A stretch of 63,422 bases of DNA from an uncultured Eubacteriales bacterium (GTDB lineage Bacteria; Bacillota; Clostridia; Christensenellales; Aristaeellaceae). Position 1 is the stretch's first letter; each line of letters opens with the position of its first letter. The DNA lies in NCBI GenBank assembly GCA_902765395.1, contig CACWZP010000017.1:1-63422 (forward strand), in the 5' to 3' direction. Below are positions 1 to 8,345 of the stretch, one piece after another. Below the pieces are notes generated by a model. That model was not told the DNA's origin. It searched no databases and worked only from the letters and a program-made list of their open reading frames with translations. The translations under genes and the position numbers were made by a program.

Positions 1-1
1 G

Positions 2-220
2 TCCGCCGTGGAGACCATCGCCTACTACGGCGGCCGCGCCGTGGGCATCGCCTCCATATTCGCCACCGTGGACACCATCCAGGGCCTGCCCGTCACCCGG
101 CTGTTCGACCCGAACGACCTGCCGGGCTACACCTCCTACGACGCCCACGCCTGCCCGCTGTGCCGGGCCGGCCAGAAGCTGGACGCCATCGTCAACAGCT
201 TCGGGTATTCCAAGCTGTAA
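2..220 (+). CDS. pyrE: Orotate phosphoribosyltransferase, C-terminal part (5' end outside window)
   Basis: The reading frame is open from the window edge, so only about the last 72 residues are present. They match the C-terminal end of clostridial PyrE: a stretch starting SAVETIAYYGG, then a CPLCRAGQKLDAIVNSFGYS tail with a Cys-x-x-Cys pair, which is typical of this PyrE group. PyrE joins orotate and PRPP to make OMP in cytosolic pyrimidine synthesis. The gene ends at a TAA followed 16 bases later by a strong terminator, so it is probably the last gene of a pyr operon lying to the left. The GTG at position 8 is internal and not the start. Assignment rests on the tail only. Confidence 0.8.
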   Translation, partial: SAVETIAYYGGRAVGIASIFATVDTIQGLPVTRLFDPNDLPGYTSYDAHACPLCRAGQKLDAIVNSFGYSKL

Positions 221-236
221 AGGCCAACCCAAAAGA

Positions 237-265
237 AGCCCCCGGCATATGCCGGGGGCTTTTTC
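237..265. terminator. Rho-independent terminator after pyrE
   Basis: AGCCCCCGGC and GCCGGGGGCT form a 10 bp stem around a short AT loop, followed by TTTTT on the plus strand. It closes the pyrE transcript; the next gene is convergent. Confidence 0.9.
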
Positions 266-300
266 TATGCTCATATCAGATAACGCGGCCCTCTTTGCGC

Positions 301-1191
301 TCACATCAGCTTCTCCAGCGCCGCGCCGATGTCGCCGTCGATCAGGATCGACTTCTCCCGGATCTCCTCCGGGGCGCAGGCCTCGCCGTAGTTCACACAG
401 GCATAGGTGGCGTCGGGCCACTGCCAGGTCATGCGCATGAAGGGGATCTTGATGATGCCGGGGGTGTTGCCGCCCACGCCCAGCTCCATGAAAAGCACAC
501 GCTTCTCCCGGTGCGCCTCCAGGAAATCGCTGTAGAGCTTCGCGTGGCGGCGCCAGCCCTCGTCCTCCACAAAGGTGTCGTCGGCGCGCAGGTTCATGGA
601 CATGGGCCGCCCGCACCGCGGGCAGCGCGGCACCAGCTCTGTCGGCACGGTCATCCTCGGCGTCACGCCTTCGGGGAGGGTCAGATCGCCGTCCTCCGCG
701 ATGACATACCCCTGGGCCTCCACCATCCTGCGCACGGTCGCCTCGTTGTCATAGGTGGCCTGGTGGCAGGGCTTGGAGCACTGCCACAGGCCGTAGTCGC
801 CCTGGGTGTAGAACAGGCGCTGCCTGTCGAAGCCGGCGCGCTGGAAGCAGTGGTCCACGTTGGTGGTGAGGACGAAGTAATCCCGGCCCTTCACCAGCGC
901 CAGCAGTTTTTCGTACACCGGCTTCGGCGGGGCCATGTAGCGGTTGATGTGGATGTACCGGCTCCAGAACGCCCACTGCTCCTCCAGCGTGCCATAGGGA
1001 TAGAAGCCGCCGGAGTACATGTCGTCAAAGCGGTACTTCGCCTGGAAATCGCTGAAATACTTCTCAAAGCGCTCGCCGGAGTAGGTATACCCCGCAGAAG
1101 CGGACAGCCCCGCCCCCGCGCCCAGGATGATCGCCTCCGCGTCCCGCAGCGCCCCGTGCAGGCGGGTCAGTTCTTCATCGTATCGCGCCAT
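301..1191 (-). CDS. Sir2-family NAD-dependent protein of the macrodomain-associated (SirTM, class M) type
   Basis: 296 residues. The Rossmann NAD motif GAGAGLSASAGYTYSG is at 24-39 and TTNVDH at 109-114. A zinc ribbon is formed by Cys138, Cys142, Cys190 and Cys193. Where deacetylase sirtuins have the catalytic His of the HG motif, this protein has Gln130 (TQGDYG). That substitution, with the GERF segment after the glycine loop, is the hallmark of class M sirtuins, known as protein mono-ADP-ribosyltransferases rather than deacylases. The usual partners (macrodomain, GcvH-L, lipoate ligase) are not next to it. It is the last of three minus genes, 12 bases behind the hydrolase gene. GGGGGG stands 5 bases before the ATG. 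Family is sure; ADP-ribosyltransferase activity is inferred. Confidence 0.8.
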   Translation of the reverse strand: MARYDEELTRLHGALRDAEAIILGAGAGLSASAGYTYSGERFEKYFSDFQAKYRFDDMYSGGFYPYGTLEEQWAFWSRYIHINRYMAPPKPVYEKLLALVKGRDYFVLTTNVDHCFQRAGFDRQRLFYTQGDYGLWQCSKPCHQATYDNEATVRRMVEAQGYVIAEDGDLTLPEGVTPRMTVPTELVPRCPRCGRPMSMNLRADDTFVEDEGWRRHAKLYSDFLEAHREKRVLFMELGVGGNTPGIIKIPFMRMTWQWPDATYACVNYGEACAPEEIREKSILIDGDIGAALEKLM

Positions 1192-1203
1192 GTTGTCCCC
1201 CCA

Positions 1204-2100
1204 TCACAGGATTTTTATGCTCTTCAGGAAATCCCCCACCGCTTCGGCGTACATGGCCGGGTCGGTGAGCACGGAATTGGCGTGCTTCGCGCCGGGGATC
1301 AGCACCAGCCGCTTTTCGCCCCGGGCGGCGTCGTACATCCTCTGGCTGTGGTCAGGGGTGATGAAGTCGTCCTCCGCGCCGTGGATGAACAGTATGGGCA
1401 CCCGGCTTTCGGCCAGGCTGTCGATGGGCCGCATCTGGCCGAAGCCGTAGCCGTAGCGCAGCTTCGCGCAGGCGCTGGCCACGCGCACCAGCCCGCCCGG
1501 CAGCTTCATGGCCCTCAGGCCGCCCACCAGCACGGGCGTGATCTCCGCAAAGCCGCAATCCGCCACGGCGAAGTCCACCGCCGGGGCGTACTTCAGCACC
1601 GCCACCGTGGTGGCCGCGCCCAGGGATTCCCCGTGCAGGCCCAGCGCCTTCATGCCGCCAAACCGCGCCCGGGCGTCGGCGATGATCGCGTTCAGATCTT
1701 CGCTTTCCCGCACGGAATAGGTGCAGAAGGTGGGCGCGTTCAGCCCGTGGCCCCGCAGGTCATAAACGATCAGGTTGAAGCCCAGGTCGAGGTACAGCTT
1801 GCCGTATTTCAGCGCGCCGAAGCGGTTGTCGGTGTAGCCGTGGGAGATGATGACATACCTGTCCGACGGCGCCGGACTGCACACCATCTGGCAGTGCAGC
1901 GCGTAGCCGTCGCCGCTTGTGACGGTATAATCCCGCTTATCCAATCCGTCGTACCAGCCCAGGTCATAGTGCTCCTCCTGCCAGGCCCGGGCCTCCTCCA
2001 AGGTCTGGCGCTTGCCGGTCATGGAGAAGCGGGCCAGGTAGAAGCCAAAGCCGACCACTGCCGCCGCCAGCAGCGCCAGGACGATCCAAATCGCGATCAT
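1204..2100 (-). CDS. Membrane-anchored alpha/beta hydrolase
   Basis: 298 residues. An N-terminal hydrophobic segment (about residues 2-22) probably anchors it with the hydrolase outside or at the membrane. The fold shows an HGYTDN oxyanion-hole motif, the DLRGHG strand-loop, the nucleophile elbow GLHGESLGAA, an acid loop HGAEDDFITP and the His in GAKHANS, so the Ser-Asp-His triad is complete. This is the common clostridial family of serine aminopeptidase-like or esterase-like hydrolases; the substrate cannot be read from sequence. It lies between the kinase-like gene (1 base gap) and the sirtuin gene (12 bases), so the three are surely one transcript. Confidence 0.8.
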   Translation of the reverse strand: MIAIWIVLALLAAAVVGFGFYLARFSMTGKRQTLEEARAWQEEHYDLGWYDGLDKRDYTVTSGDGYALHCQMVCSPAPSDRYVIISHGYTDNRFGALKYGKLYLDLGFNLIVYDLRGHGLNAPTFCTYSVRESEDLNAIIADARARFGGMKALGLHGESLGAATTVAVLKYAPAVDFAVADCGFAEITPVLVGGLRAMKLPGGLVRVASACAKLRYGYGFGQMRPIDSLAESRVPILFIHGAEDDFITPDHSQRMYDAARGEKRLVLIPGAKHANSVLTDPAMYAEAVGDFLKSIKIL

Positions 2101-2101
2101 A

Positions 2102-2710
2102 TCACTTGTCCATCACCGCGATGATGGCATCCGCGGCGCCCTCATAGCCCAGGGTGGAGGTATTCAGCATCAGGTCGTAGTTCTTTGGGTCGCCCCAGAC
2201 CTTGTCGGCAAAGAACTTGTTGTAGTTCTTGCGCTGGGCGTCCCGGCGCTTGATGTAGGACTCGATGCGGGTGGTCTCCACGCCGTCCACCTTGCGGGCG
2301 CGCTCGATGCGGTCCTGGATGTTGCTGGCGTAGATAAAGGCGTTCACGAAGGGCACGTGGGCCTCGGTCTTCAGGATGCGCGCCGTGCAGCGGCCCAGGA
2401 AAATGCAGGGCCCCTTGGCCACCAGCTGCTGCACCAGCCGGGACTGGGCCGAGAACACGCTGTAGGCCTGCTCCATCTTGTAGCCGGGGGTGGAGACGTT
2501 GGACATCATGGCGATGTCGGACAGTATGCCGCCCACGCCCTTTTCGTCAAACTCCTCGATCACGCCCAGCTCGATGCCGTATTCCTTGCCGGCCATGGTC
2601 AGCAGGTTGCCGTCATAGAACTCCATGCCCAGCTTTTCCGACAGGATGCGGGCCACCTCGCGGCCGCCGCTGCCGTATTCCCTGTCGATGACGATGCTCT
2701 TTTTATTCAT
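2102..2710 (-). CDS. Cytidylate kinase-like family protein
   Basis: About 202 residues. It opens MNKKSIVIDREYGSGGREVA, the P-loop variant of the cytidylate-kinase-like family (short Cmk relatives frequent in Clostridia), followed by LGMEFYDGNLL. The family resembles CMP kinase but lacks a proven substrate. Motifs FLGRCTARIL and KRRDAQRKNYNKFFADK fit the lid and core region. A longer frame would start at 2737, but the ATG at 2710 has a good AAAGGAGG a few bases upstream and matches family starts, so it is preferred. It is first gene of the minus operon with its own promoter at 2767-2795. Nucleotide phosphorylation is inferred. Confidence 0.75.
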   Translation of the reverse strand: MNKKSIVIDREYGSGGREVARILSEKLGMEFYDGNLLTMAGKEYGIELGVIEEFDEKGVGGILSDIAMMSNVSTPGYKMEQAYSVFSAQSRLVQQLVAKGPCIFLGRCTARILKTEAHVPFVNAFIYASNIQDRIERARKVDGVETTRIESYIKRRDAQRKNYNKFFADKVWGDPKNYDLMLNTSTLGYEGAADAIIAVMDK

Positions 2711-2766
2711 TCCGGATGCCTCCTTTGATGGTCGCATGTTAAGTTTCGCCTTCGTTGTTTACTTAT

Positions 2767-2795
2767 ATTATACACAATGCCGGGCGGGTTGTCCA
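2767..2795 (-). promoter_or_regulatory. Promoter of the kinase-hydrolase-sirtuin operon
   Basis: On the minus strand TGGACA (2790-2795) and TATAAT (2767-2772) are 17 bases apart, placing the start about 45-50 bases upstream of the ATG at 2710. Confidence 0.7.
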
Positions 2796-2856
2796 GCAAA
2801 ATAAGCCGTCGCCACTTCCGAAGGCCAGGGGCTTTGTTAATATTGTATTCCCGTAC

Positions 2857-2907
2857 TTGACAATACTTGAATCCTTGTATACAATGATACAAAACGCCTT
2901 CGGGCGT
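2857..2907 (+). promoter_or_regulatory. Promoter of the citrate synthase operon with a leader hairpin
   Basis: TTGACA (2857-2862), 17 base spacer, TACAAT (2880-2885). Just inside the transcript, ACGCC and GGCGT enclose a TTCG-type loop (2894-2907), a compact, very stable hairpin near the 5' end. It may protect the mRNA; no regulator site is obvious. Confidence 0.75.
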
Positions 2908-2933
2908 ATCGAACCCACGGGAGATGAGAACCT

Positions 2934-4310
2934 ATGCTGGAAATGTCCGCGAAAACCAATCTGCTGGAGCAGCGCCAATACAAGTATTCGCTGCAGGATG
3001 TGCCGAACCCGAACCTGTATCGGGACATCTACCCCTATGATGAGATTCCCCGCATCGCCTTCAACCACCGGCGCGTGCCCATGGGCATGCCGGAGGACAT
3101 CTGGATCACGGATACCTCCTTCCGCGACGGGCAGCAGTCCGTCGAGCCCTATTCGGTGAAGCAGATCGTGGATCTGTACAAGCTGATGGCCCGTCTTGGC
3201 GGCCCCTACGGCGTCATTCGCCAGACGGAGTTCTTCGTCTACAGCGAAAAGGACCGTCAGGCCATCCAGGAGTGCATGGACCTGGGCTATCGGTTCCCGG
3301 AGATCACCACCTGGATCCGCGCCACCCGGGAGGACTTCAAGCTGGTGAAGGACCTGGGCATCCGCGAGACGGGCATACTGGTGTCCTGCAGCGACTATCA
3401 CATCTTCAAGAAGATGCAGATGACCCGCAAGCAGTGCATGGATTACTACCTGAAGACCGTGGCGGACGCATTCGATTCCGGCGTCATGCCCCGCTGCCAT
3501 TTGGAAGACATCACCCGGGCTGACTTCTACGGCTTCGTGGTGCCCTTCGTGAACGAGCTGATGAAGATGAGCCAGGACGCCGGCATCCCGGTGAAGATCC
3601 GCGCCTGCGACACCATGGGCTACGGCGTGCCCTATTCCGAGGTGGCCCTGCCCCGCAGCGTGCCCGGCATCATCTACGGCCTGCAGCACTATTCCGACGT
3701 GCCCAGCGAGATGCTGGAGTGGCACGGCCACAACGACTTCTACAAGGCCGTCACCAACGCCTCCACCGCCTGGCTGTACGGCGCCTGCGCGGTGAACTGC
3801 TCGCTGCTGGGCATCGGCGAGCGCACGGGCAACATCCCGCTGGAGGCCATGGTGATGGAGTACGCCAGCCTGCGCGGCAGCCTGGACGGCATGGACACCA
3901 CCGCCATCACCGACATCGCTCGCTACTTCCGGGACGAGATCGGATATGACATCCCGGTGATGACCCCCTTCGTGGGCCGCCAGTTCAACACCACCCGTGC
4001 CGGCATCCACGCCGACGGCCTGCTGAAGGACGCGGAGGTGTACACCATCTTCGACACCCGCAAGATACTCAACCGCGCCCCGGCGGTGATGATCGGCAAG
4101 GCCAGCGGCCTGGCGGGCATCGCCTACTGGATCAACGAGAATTACCAGCTGGCGGGCGACGCGGCCATGGACAAGCATTCCGACCTGGTGGTGGCGCTGA
4201 AGCAGTGGATCGACGGCGAATATGAGGACGGCCGCCAGACCACCCTGTCCACCGCCGAGCTGGAGACGAAGATCGAAGAGCTGTCGAACGGCGCTCTAAA
4301 AAGGCTGTAA
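2934..4310 (+). CDS. Re-citrate synthase (HMGL-like fold)
   Basis: 458 residues. The core carries the HMGL-like TIM-barrel metal site: DTSFRDGQQS near residue 63 (Arg-Asp pair), and the HGHND motif of the strand holding the two metal His, then GIGERTGNIPLE. It resembles homocitrate and isopropylmalate synthases, but the 458-residue length, the opening with PNLYRDIYPYDEIPRI, and above all the neighbours aconitase and isocitrate dehydrogenase point to the Re-face citrate synthase known from Clostridium kluyveri. It would condense acetyl-CoA and oxaloacetate to citrate. No Si-type citrate synthase is present here. A TGAGAA-type weak site precedes the ATG at 2934; a second ATG three codons later is possible. 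Homocitrate synthase is the main alternative. Confidence 0.8.
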   Translation: MLEMSAKTNLLEQRQYKYSLQDVPNPNLYRDIYPYDEIPRIAFNHRRVPMGMPEDIWITDTSFRDGQQSVEPYSVKQIVDLYKLMARLGGPYGVIRQTEFFVYSEKDRQAIQECMDLGYRFPEITTWIRATREDFKLVKDLGIRETGILVSCSDYHIFKKMQMTRKQCMDYYLKTVADAFDSGVMPRCHLEDITRADFYGFVVPFVNELMKMSQDAGIPVKIRACDTMGYGVPYSEVALPRSVPGIIYGLQHYSDVPSEMLEWHGHNDFYKAVTNASTAWLYGACAVNCSLLGIGERTGNIPLEAMVMEYASLRGSLDGMDTTAITDIARYFRDEIGYDIPVMTPFVGRQFNTTRAGIHADGLLKDAEVYTIFDTRKILNRAPAVMIGKASGLAGIAYWINENYQLAGDAAMDKHSDLVVALKQWIDGEYEDGRQTTLSTAELETKIEELSNGALKRL

Positions 4311-4322
4311 GGAGGCGTCAAC

Positions 4323-4970
4323 ATGGACTACAAGACCGTATCCCTGTCCGACCAGGTGTTTGAGCACCTGGAGTCGAATATACTCAGCGGCGTCTATGAG
4401 CGCGGCCAGATCATCACCGAATTGCAGCTCTGCTCGGAGCTGGGCGTCAGCCGCACCCCCATCCGCGAGGCGCTGCGCCGCCTGTTCCAGGAGCATCTGA
4501 TCGAGGACACTCCCCGGGGCACCATGGTGCTGGGCATCACGCCCAAGGACTTCCGCGACATGTCGGAGATCCGCCTGCGCATCGAGGAGCTGGCCGTGCG
4601 CGGCTTCGTGAAGCACGCGTCCGCCGACGACCTCAAGGCCCTGAACGAGGCCGTGGACTTCCAGGAGTTCTACCTGGCCCGGGGCGATGTGGACCAGCTG
4701 AAGTCCCTGGACGGCCGCTTCCACGAGATCATCTACGCCAGCTGCGGCAGCATGATCCTGCGGGACACGCTCTCGCCGCTGCACAAGAAGATCCAGCAGT
4801 ACCGGCGCAACGCCCTGCGCACGCCGGAGCGGGCCGCCTGCTCCGTGAAGGAGCACCGGGAAATCCTGGAAGCCATCCAGCTGCGGGACGCCGACCTGGC
4901 CGCCGAGCGGATGCAGCAGCACATTCAGCACGCGCTCCAGCGCGGCATGAACGAAGTGGAGGAAGCATGA
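4323..4970 (+). CDS. GntR-family regulator, FCD subfamily
   Basis: 215 residues. An N-terminal winged helix (about residues 5-75) shows the GntR signature LSDQVFEHLESNILSGVY and the recognition helix region ELGVSRTPIREALRRL. The C-terminal all-helical FCD domain has RLRIEELAVRG and the metal-ligand His positions in RFHEIIY, KEHREIL and QQHIQHAL. FCD domains sense small carboxylates through a bound metal. The gene sits 12 bases after citrate synthase and one base before aconitase, so it is an embedded regulator of this operon, probably responding to citrate or a related acid (inferred). GGAGG stands before the ATG. Confidence 0.85.
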   Translation: MDYKTVSLSDQVFEHLESNILSGVYERGQIITELQLCSELGVSRTPIREALRRLFQEHLIEDTPRGTMVLGITPKDFRDMSEIRLRIEELAVRGFVKHASADDLKALNEAVDFQEFYLARGDVDQLKSLDGRFHEIIYASCGSMILRDTLSPLHKKIQQYRRNALRTPERAACSVKEHREILEAIQLRDADLAAERMQQHIQHALQRGMNEVEEA

Positions 4971-4971
4971 C

Positions 4972-6897
4972 ATGGGCATGACCATCGCACAGAAGATCAT
5001 CAAGAATCACCTGGTCTCCGGGGAGATGATCCCCGGGAAGGAAATCGCCCTGAGAATCGACCAGACGCTGACCCAGGACGCCACCGGCACCATGGCCTAT
5101 CTGGAGTTTGAGACCATGGGCATCGAGCGGGTGCGCACGGAGCTTTCCGTGGCCTACATCGACCACAACACCCTGCAGTGCGGCTTTGAGAACGCCGACG
5201 ACCACCGCTACATCCAGTCCGTGGCGAAGAAGCACGGCATCCGCTTCTCCCGCCCCGGCAATGGCATCTGCCACCAGGTGCACCTGGAGCGCTTCGGCGT
5301 GCCGGGCAAGACGCTGATCGGCTCCGACAGCCACACCCCCACCGGCGGCGGCATCGGCATGCTGGCATTCGGCGCGGGCGGCATGGACGTGGCCGTGGCC
5401 ATGGGCGGCGGCGCGTACTACATCACCATGCCGAAGATGTTCAAGGTGAACCTCACCGGCAAGCTGCGGCCCTTCGTCACCGCCAAGGACGTGAGCCTTG
5501 AGATCCTGCGCATACTGTCCGTGAAGGGCGGCGTGGGCGCCATCATCGAGTGGGGCGGCGAGGGCGTGAAGACCCTATCCGTGCCCGAGCGCGCCACCAT
5601 CACCAACATGGGCACCGAGCTGGGCGCCACCACCTCCATCTTCCCCTCCGATGAGATCACCCGCGAATTCCTGAAGGCCGAGGGCCGGGAGGCGGACTGG
5701 GTGGCGCTGGAGAGCGACGCCGACGCGGCATACGACCGGATCATCGACATCGACCTCGACACCCTGGAGCCGCTGATCGCCTGCCCCCACAGCCCGGACA
5801 ACGTGAAGAAGGTCTCCGAGCTGAAGGGCGTGAAGGTGGACCAGGTTTGCATCGGCTCCTGCACAAACTCTTCCCTGATGGACATGCTCAAGGTGGCGGC
5901 GCTCCTGAAGGGCAGGACCATCGACCCCTCCGTGAGCCTTTCCATCTCCCCCGGCTCCAAGCAGGTGCTTTCGATGCTGGCCTCCTCCGGCGCGCTGAAC
6001 GACATACTGGCCTCCGGCGCGCGGGTGCTGGAGTGCGCCTGCGGCCCCTGCATCGGCATGGGCTTCAGCCCCAACAGCGCGGGCGTCTCCCTGCGCACCT
6101 TCAACCGCAACTTCCTGGGCCGCAGCGGCACCGCCGACGCCGGCGTGCACCTGGTCAGCCCGGAGACCGCCGTGGCCGCCGCGCTGACGGGCACTGTCAC
6201 CGACCCGCGGCTGCTGGGCGAGATGCCCGAAATCGCCATGCCCGAGGCCTTTAGGATCGACGACACGGCGGTGATCCTGCCCGCGTCCCCCGAGGAGGCG
6301 AAGGATGTCGAGGTCGTGCGCGGCCCCAACATCAAGCCCTTTCCGCAGAGCAAGGCCGTGGGCGACACCATCGAGGCCCCGCTGACGCTGAAGGTGGGCG
6401 ACAACATCACCACCGACCACATCATGCCCGCGGGCGCGAAGATCCTGCCCTACCGCTCCAACATCCCGCACCTCTCCCAGTTCTGCTTCGGCGTGTGCGA
6501 CGCCAGCTTCCCCGAGCGGGCCAAGGCCGCGGGCGAGAGCATCGTGGTGGGCGGCAGCAACTACGGCCAGGGCTCGTCCCGGGAGCACGCCGCGCTGGTG
6601 CCCATGTACCTGGGCGTGCGGGCCGTGATCGCCAAGAGCTTCGCCCGCATCCACGTGGCGAACCTGATCAACGCCGGCATCCTGCCGCTGACATTCAAGA
6701 ACCCGGACGACTACGACGCCCTCAGCCAGGGCGACGCGCTGGCCCTGAAGAGCATCCACGCCGGCATGGACGCCGGGGAGATCGTCCTGGAGGATTTGAC
6801 CACCGGAAAGTCCTTCCCCCTCGCCTGCGATTTCACCGAGCGCCAGAAGGACATGCTCAAGGCGGGCGGATTGCTGGCGTATACCGCTACGCTATGA
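4972..6897 (+). CDS. acnA: Aconitate hydratase
   Basis: 641 residues, the length of the short clostridial aconitase group. Iron-sulfur ligands are seen in CIGSCTNSS (one Cys of the cluster) and CACGPCIGMG (two Cys). Substrate-site motifs GSDSHTPTGGG and, in the C-terminal swivel domain, GSNYGQGSSREHAA are intact. It interconverts citrate and isocitrate in the cytosol. It begins ATGGGC one base after the regulator gene, so it is cotranscribed with citrate synthase. Its TGA lies inside a perfect 16 bp inverted repeat (6891-6927). Homoaconitase or isopropylmalate isomerase activity is unlikely given the neighbours. Confidence 0.9.
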   Translation: MGMTIAQKIIKNHLVSGEMIPGKEIALRIDQTLTQDATGTMAYLEFETMGIERVRTELSVAYIDHNTLQCGFENADDHRYIQSVAKKHGIRFSRPGNGICHQVHLERFGVPGKTLIGSDSHTPTGGGIGMLAFGAGGMDVAVAMGGGAYYITMPKMFKVNLTGKLRPFVTAKDVSLEILRILSVKGGVGAIIEWGGEGVKTLSVPERATITNMGTELGATTSIFPSDEITREFLKAEGREADWVALESDADAAYDRIIDIDLDTLEPLIACPHSPDNVKKVSELKGVKVDQVCIGSCTNSSLMDMLKVAALLKGRTIDPSVSLSISPGSKQVLSMLASSGALNDILASGARVLECACGPCIGMGFSPNSAGVSLRTFNRNFLGRSGTADAGVHLVSPETAVAAALTGTVTDPRLLGEMPEIAMPEAFRIDDTAVILPASPEEAKDVEVVRGPNIKPFPQSKAVGDTIEAPLTLKVGDNITTDHIMPAGAKILPYRSNIPHLSQFCFGVCDASFPERAKAAGESIVVGGSNYGQGSSREHAALVPMYLGVRAVIAKSFARIHVANLINAGILPLTFKNPDDYDALSQGDALALKSIHAGMDAGEIVLEDLTTGKSFPLACDFTERQKDMLKAGGLLAYTATL

Positions 6898-7167
6898 TTA
6901 ATCGGGAGACACCCGATTAATCATAGCCATGAATTGCGCCTTCGGCGCGTGAACAGACGCTTCGCGTCATGAGTTGCCCTTCGGACGTGAATTGCGCCCA
7001 GTGCCGCTTCCCAATCCGCAGGATTGTGAAGTCGGCAGTCCGGCTAAAGCCGGACCAGCTTTGCCAGCGGCAAAGCTGCCTTGGCGCATTGGAAAAGGCG
7101 CAATTCCAATCATGCGCGAGGCACAAATCACGACTGCGAAGCAGTCAATTCATGGCGCGAAGCGCCA
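6891..7167. repeat. Array of short hairpins between aconitase and isocitrate dehydrogenase
   Basis: This gap has no gene. It begins with a perfect 16 bp inverted repeat, GCTATGATTAATCGGG (6891-6906) and its complement (6912-6927), that includes the aconitase stop. Then follow hairpins at 6936-6948 (GCGCC/GGCGC), 6956-6968 (GACGC/GCGTC), 7038-7055 (GTCCGGC/GCCGGAC), 7056-7078 (CAGCTTTGCC/GGCAAAGCTG), 7088-7110 (ATTGGAA/TTCCAAT), 7132-7146 (GACTGC/GCAGTC) and 7153-7167 (TGGCGC/GCGCCA). Several are joined by a spacer like ATGAATTG, which reads on the plus strand at the left and on the minus strand at the right, so the array is itself arranged head to head. Confidence 0.85.
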
Positions 7168-7205
7168 ATTCATATAATCACATACTATACCAGGAGGCAA
7201 CTATC

Positions 7206-8318
7206 ATGAATCAGTACATCGACGCCGCCGTCAACCACTACCGCGAACTTCTTGAGGCGCAGCTGGAGCGGGTGGCGCGCATGGAGAACGCCGCTCCCGC
7301 CAAGGACTTCACCGCCCTGCCCGTGGTCACCATCGGCGTGATCGACGGCGACGGCATCGGCCCGATCATCTCCGCGCAGACCACGCGGGTGCTGGAAACC
7401 CTGCTGAAGGACGAGCTGGCCTCGGGCAGCATCGTGATGAAGCACATCGAGGGTCTGACCATCGAGAACCGCCTGGCCAGGGGCGAGGCCGTGCCGAAGG
7501 AGATCCTGGAGGAGGTCAAGACCTGCGACGTGTTCCTGAAGGGCCCCACCGAGACCCCCAAGGGCGGCACCATGGAGAGCGCCAACGTCACCCTGCGACG
7601 CGAGCTGGACCTGTACGCCAACGTGCGGCCCGTGTCCGTGCCGGAGAAGGGCATCGACTGGACCTTCTTCCGCGAAAACACCGAGGGCGAATACGTGCTG
7701 GGCAGCAAGGGCATCGAGGTGCCCGGCAAGCTGACCATGGACTTCAAGGTCACCACCGAGCCCGGCACCCGCCGCATCGCCCGCATGGCCTTTGAGTACG
7801 CCAGGAACAACGGCAAGGACATGGTGGCCATCGTCACCAAGGCCAACATCATGAAGAAGACCGACGGCCGGTTCTCCGAGATCTGCCACGAGGTGGCCAA
7901 GGACTATCCCGGCATCGCCGCCGAGGACTGGTACGCCGACATCGTCACCGCCAAGCTGGTGGACGAGCGGGTGCGCAGCCGGTTCCAGGTGTTCGTGCTG
8001 CCCAACCTGTACGGCGACATCATCACCGACGAGGCCGCCCAGATCCAGGGCGGCGTTGGCACCGCCGGCAGCGCCAACCTGGGCGACCAGTACGCCATGT
8101 TCGAGGCCATCCACGGCTCCGCGCCCCGGATGATCGAGACCGGCCGCGGCGACTACGCCAATCCCTCCAGCCTGCTGCGGGCGGCCGCCATGCTGCTGCG
8201 CCACATCGCCCGCTACGACAAGGCCGACGCGCTGGACAGGGCGCTGGACACCGTTCCCCACGACGGCGACACCGCCAAGGGCTTCGCCGACCGGCTGATT
8301 CAGGCCATCGAGGGGTAG
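7206..8318 (+). CDS. icd: Isocitrate dehydrogenase (isocitrate/isopropylmalate dehydrogenase family)
   Basis: 370 residues. The GDGIGP motif is at 48-53. The isocitrate-binding block SANVTLRRELDLYANVRP (about 125-142) has the Ser and Asn that contact isocitrate, which isopropylmalate dehydrogenases lack. Catalytic Tyr-type ENTEGEY, Lys in VTKANIMKKTDG, and metal Asp in NLYGDIITDEAAQ follow. It makes 2-oxoglutarate, the precursor of glutamate; cofactor preference was not assigned. A longer open frame from 6969 reads through hairpin DNA; the ATG at 7206 has AGGAGG 8 bases upstream and begins the true homology. It ends with TAG, the only TAG terminator I found among intact genes of the window. 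Confidence 0.88.
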   Translation: MNQYIDAAVNHYRELLEAQLERVARMENAAPAKDFTALPVVTIGVIDGDGIGPIISAQTTRVLETLLKDELASGSIVMKHIEGLTIENRLARGEAVPKEILEEVKTCDVFLKGPTETPKGGTMESANVTLRRELDLYANVRPVSVPEKGIDWTFFRENTEGEYVLGSKGIEVPGKLTMDFKVTTEPGTRRIARMAFEYARNNGKDMVAIVTKANIMKKTDGRFSEICHEVAKDYPGIAAEDWYADIVTAKLVDERVRSRFQVFVLPNLYGDIITDEAAQIQGGVGTAGSANLGDQYAMFEAIHGSAPRMIETGRGDYANPSSLLRAAAMLLRHIARYDKADALDRALDTVPHDGDTAKGFADRLIQAIEG

Positions 8319-8345
8319 AAAACTTAATAGAAGCATGTATATAAT

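Noticed and set aside
160-2124. Long plus-strand frames opposite minus genes (also at 2763, 5575, 16385, 33005, 45545, 53143)
   Set aside because: Arg/His/Ala-rich antisense shadows caused by high GC; the opposite strands carry complete known proteins.
6891-7167. CRISPR array
   Set aside because: Units are hairpins of different sequence with short variable joins, not equal repeats with equal spacers, and no cas gene is present.
6969-7205. N-terminal extension of isocitrate dehydrogenase
   Set aside because: It translates the hairpin array; the ATG at 7206 has its own AGGAGG and begins the homology.
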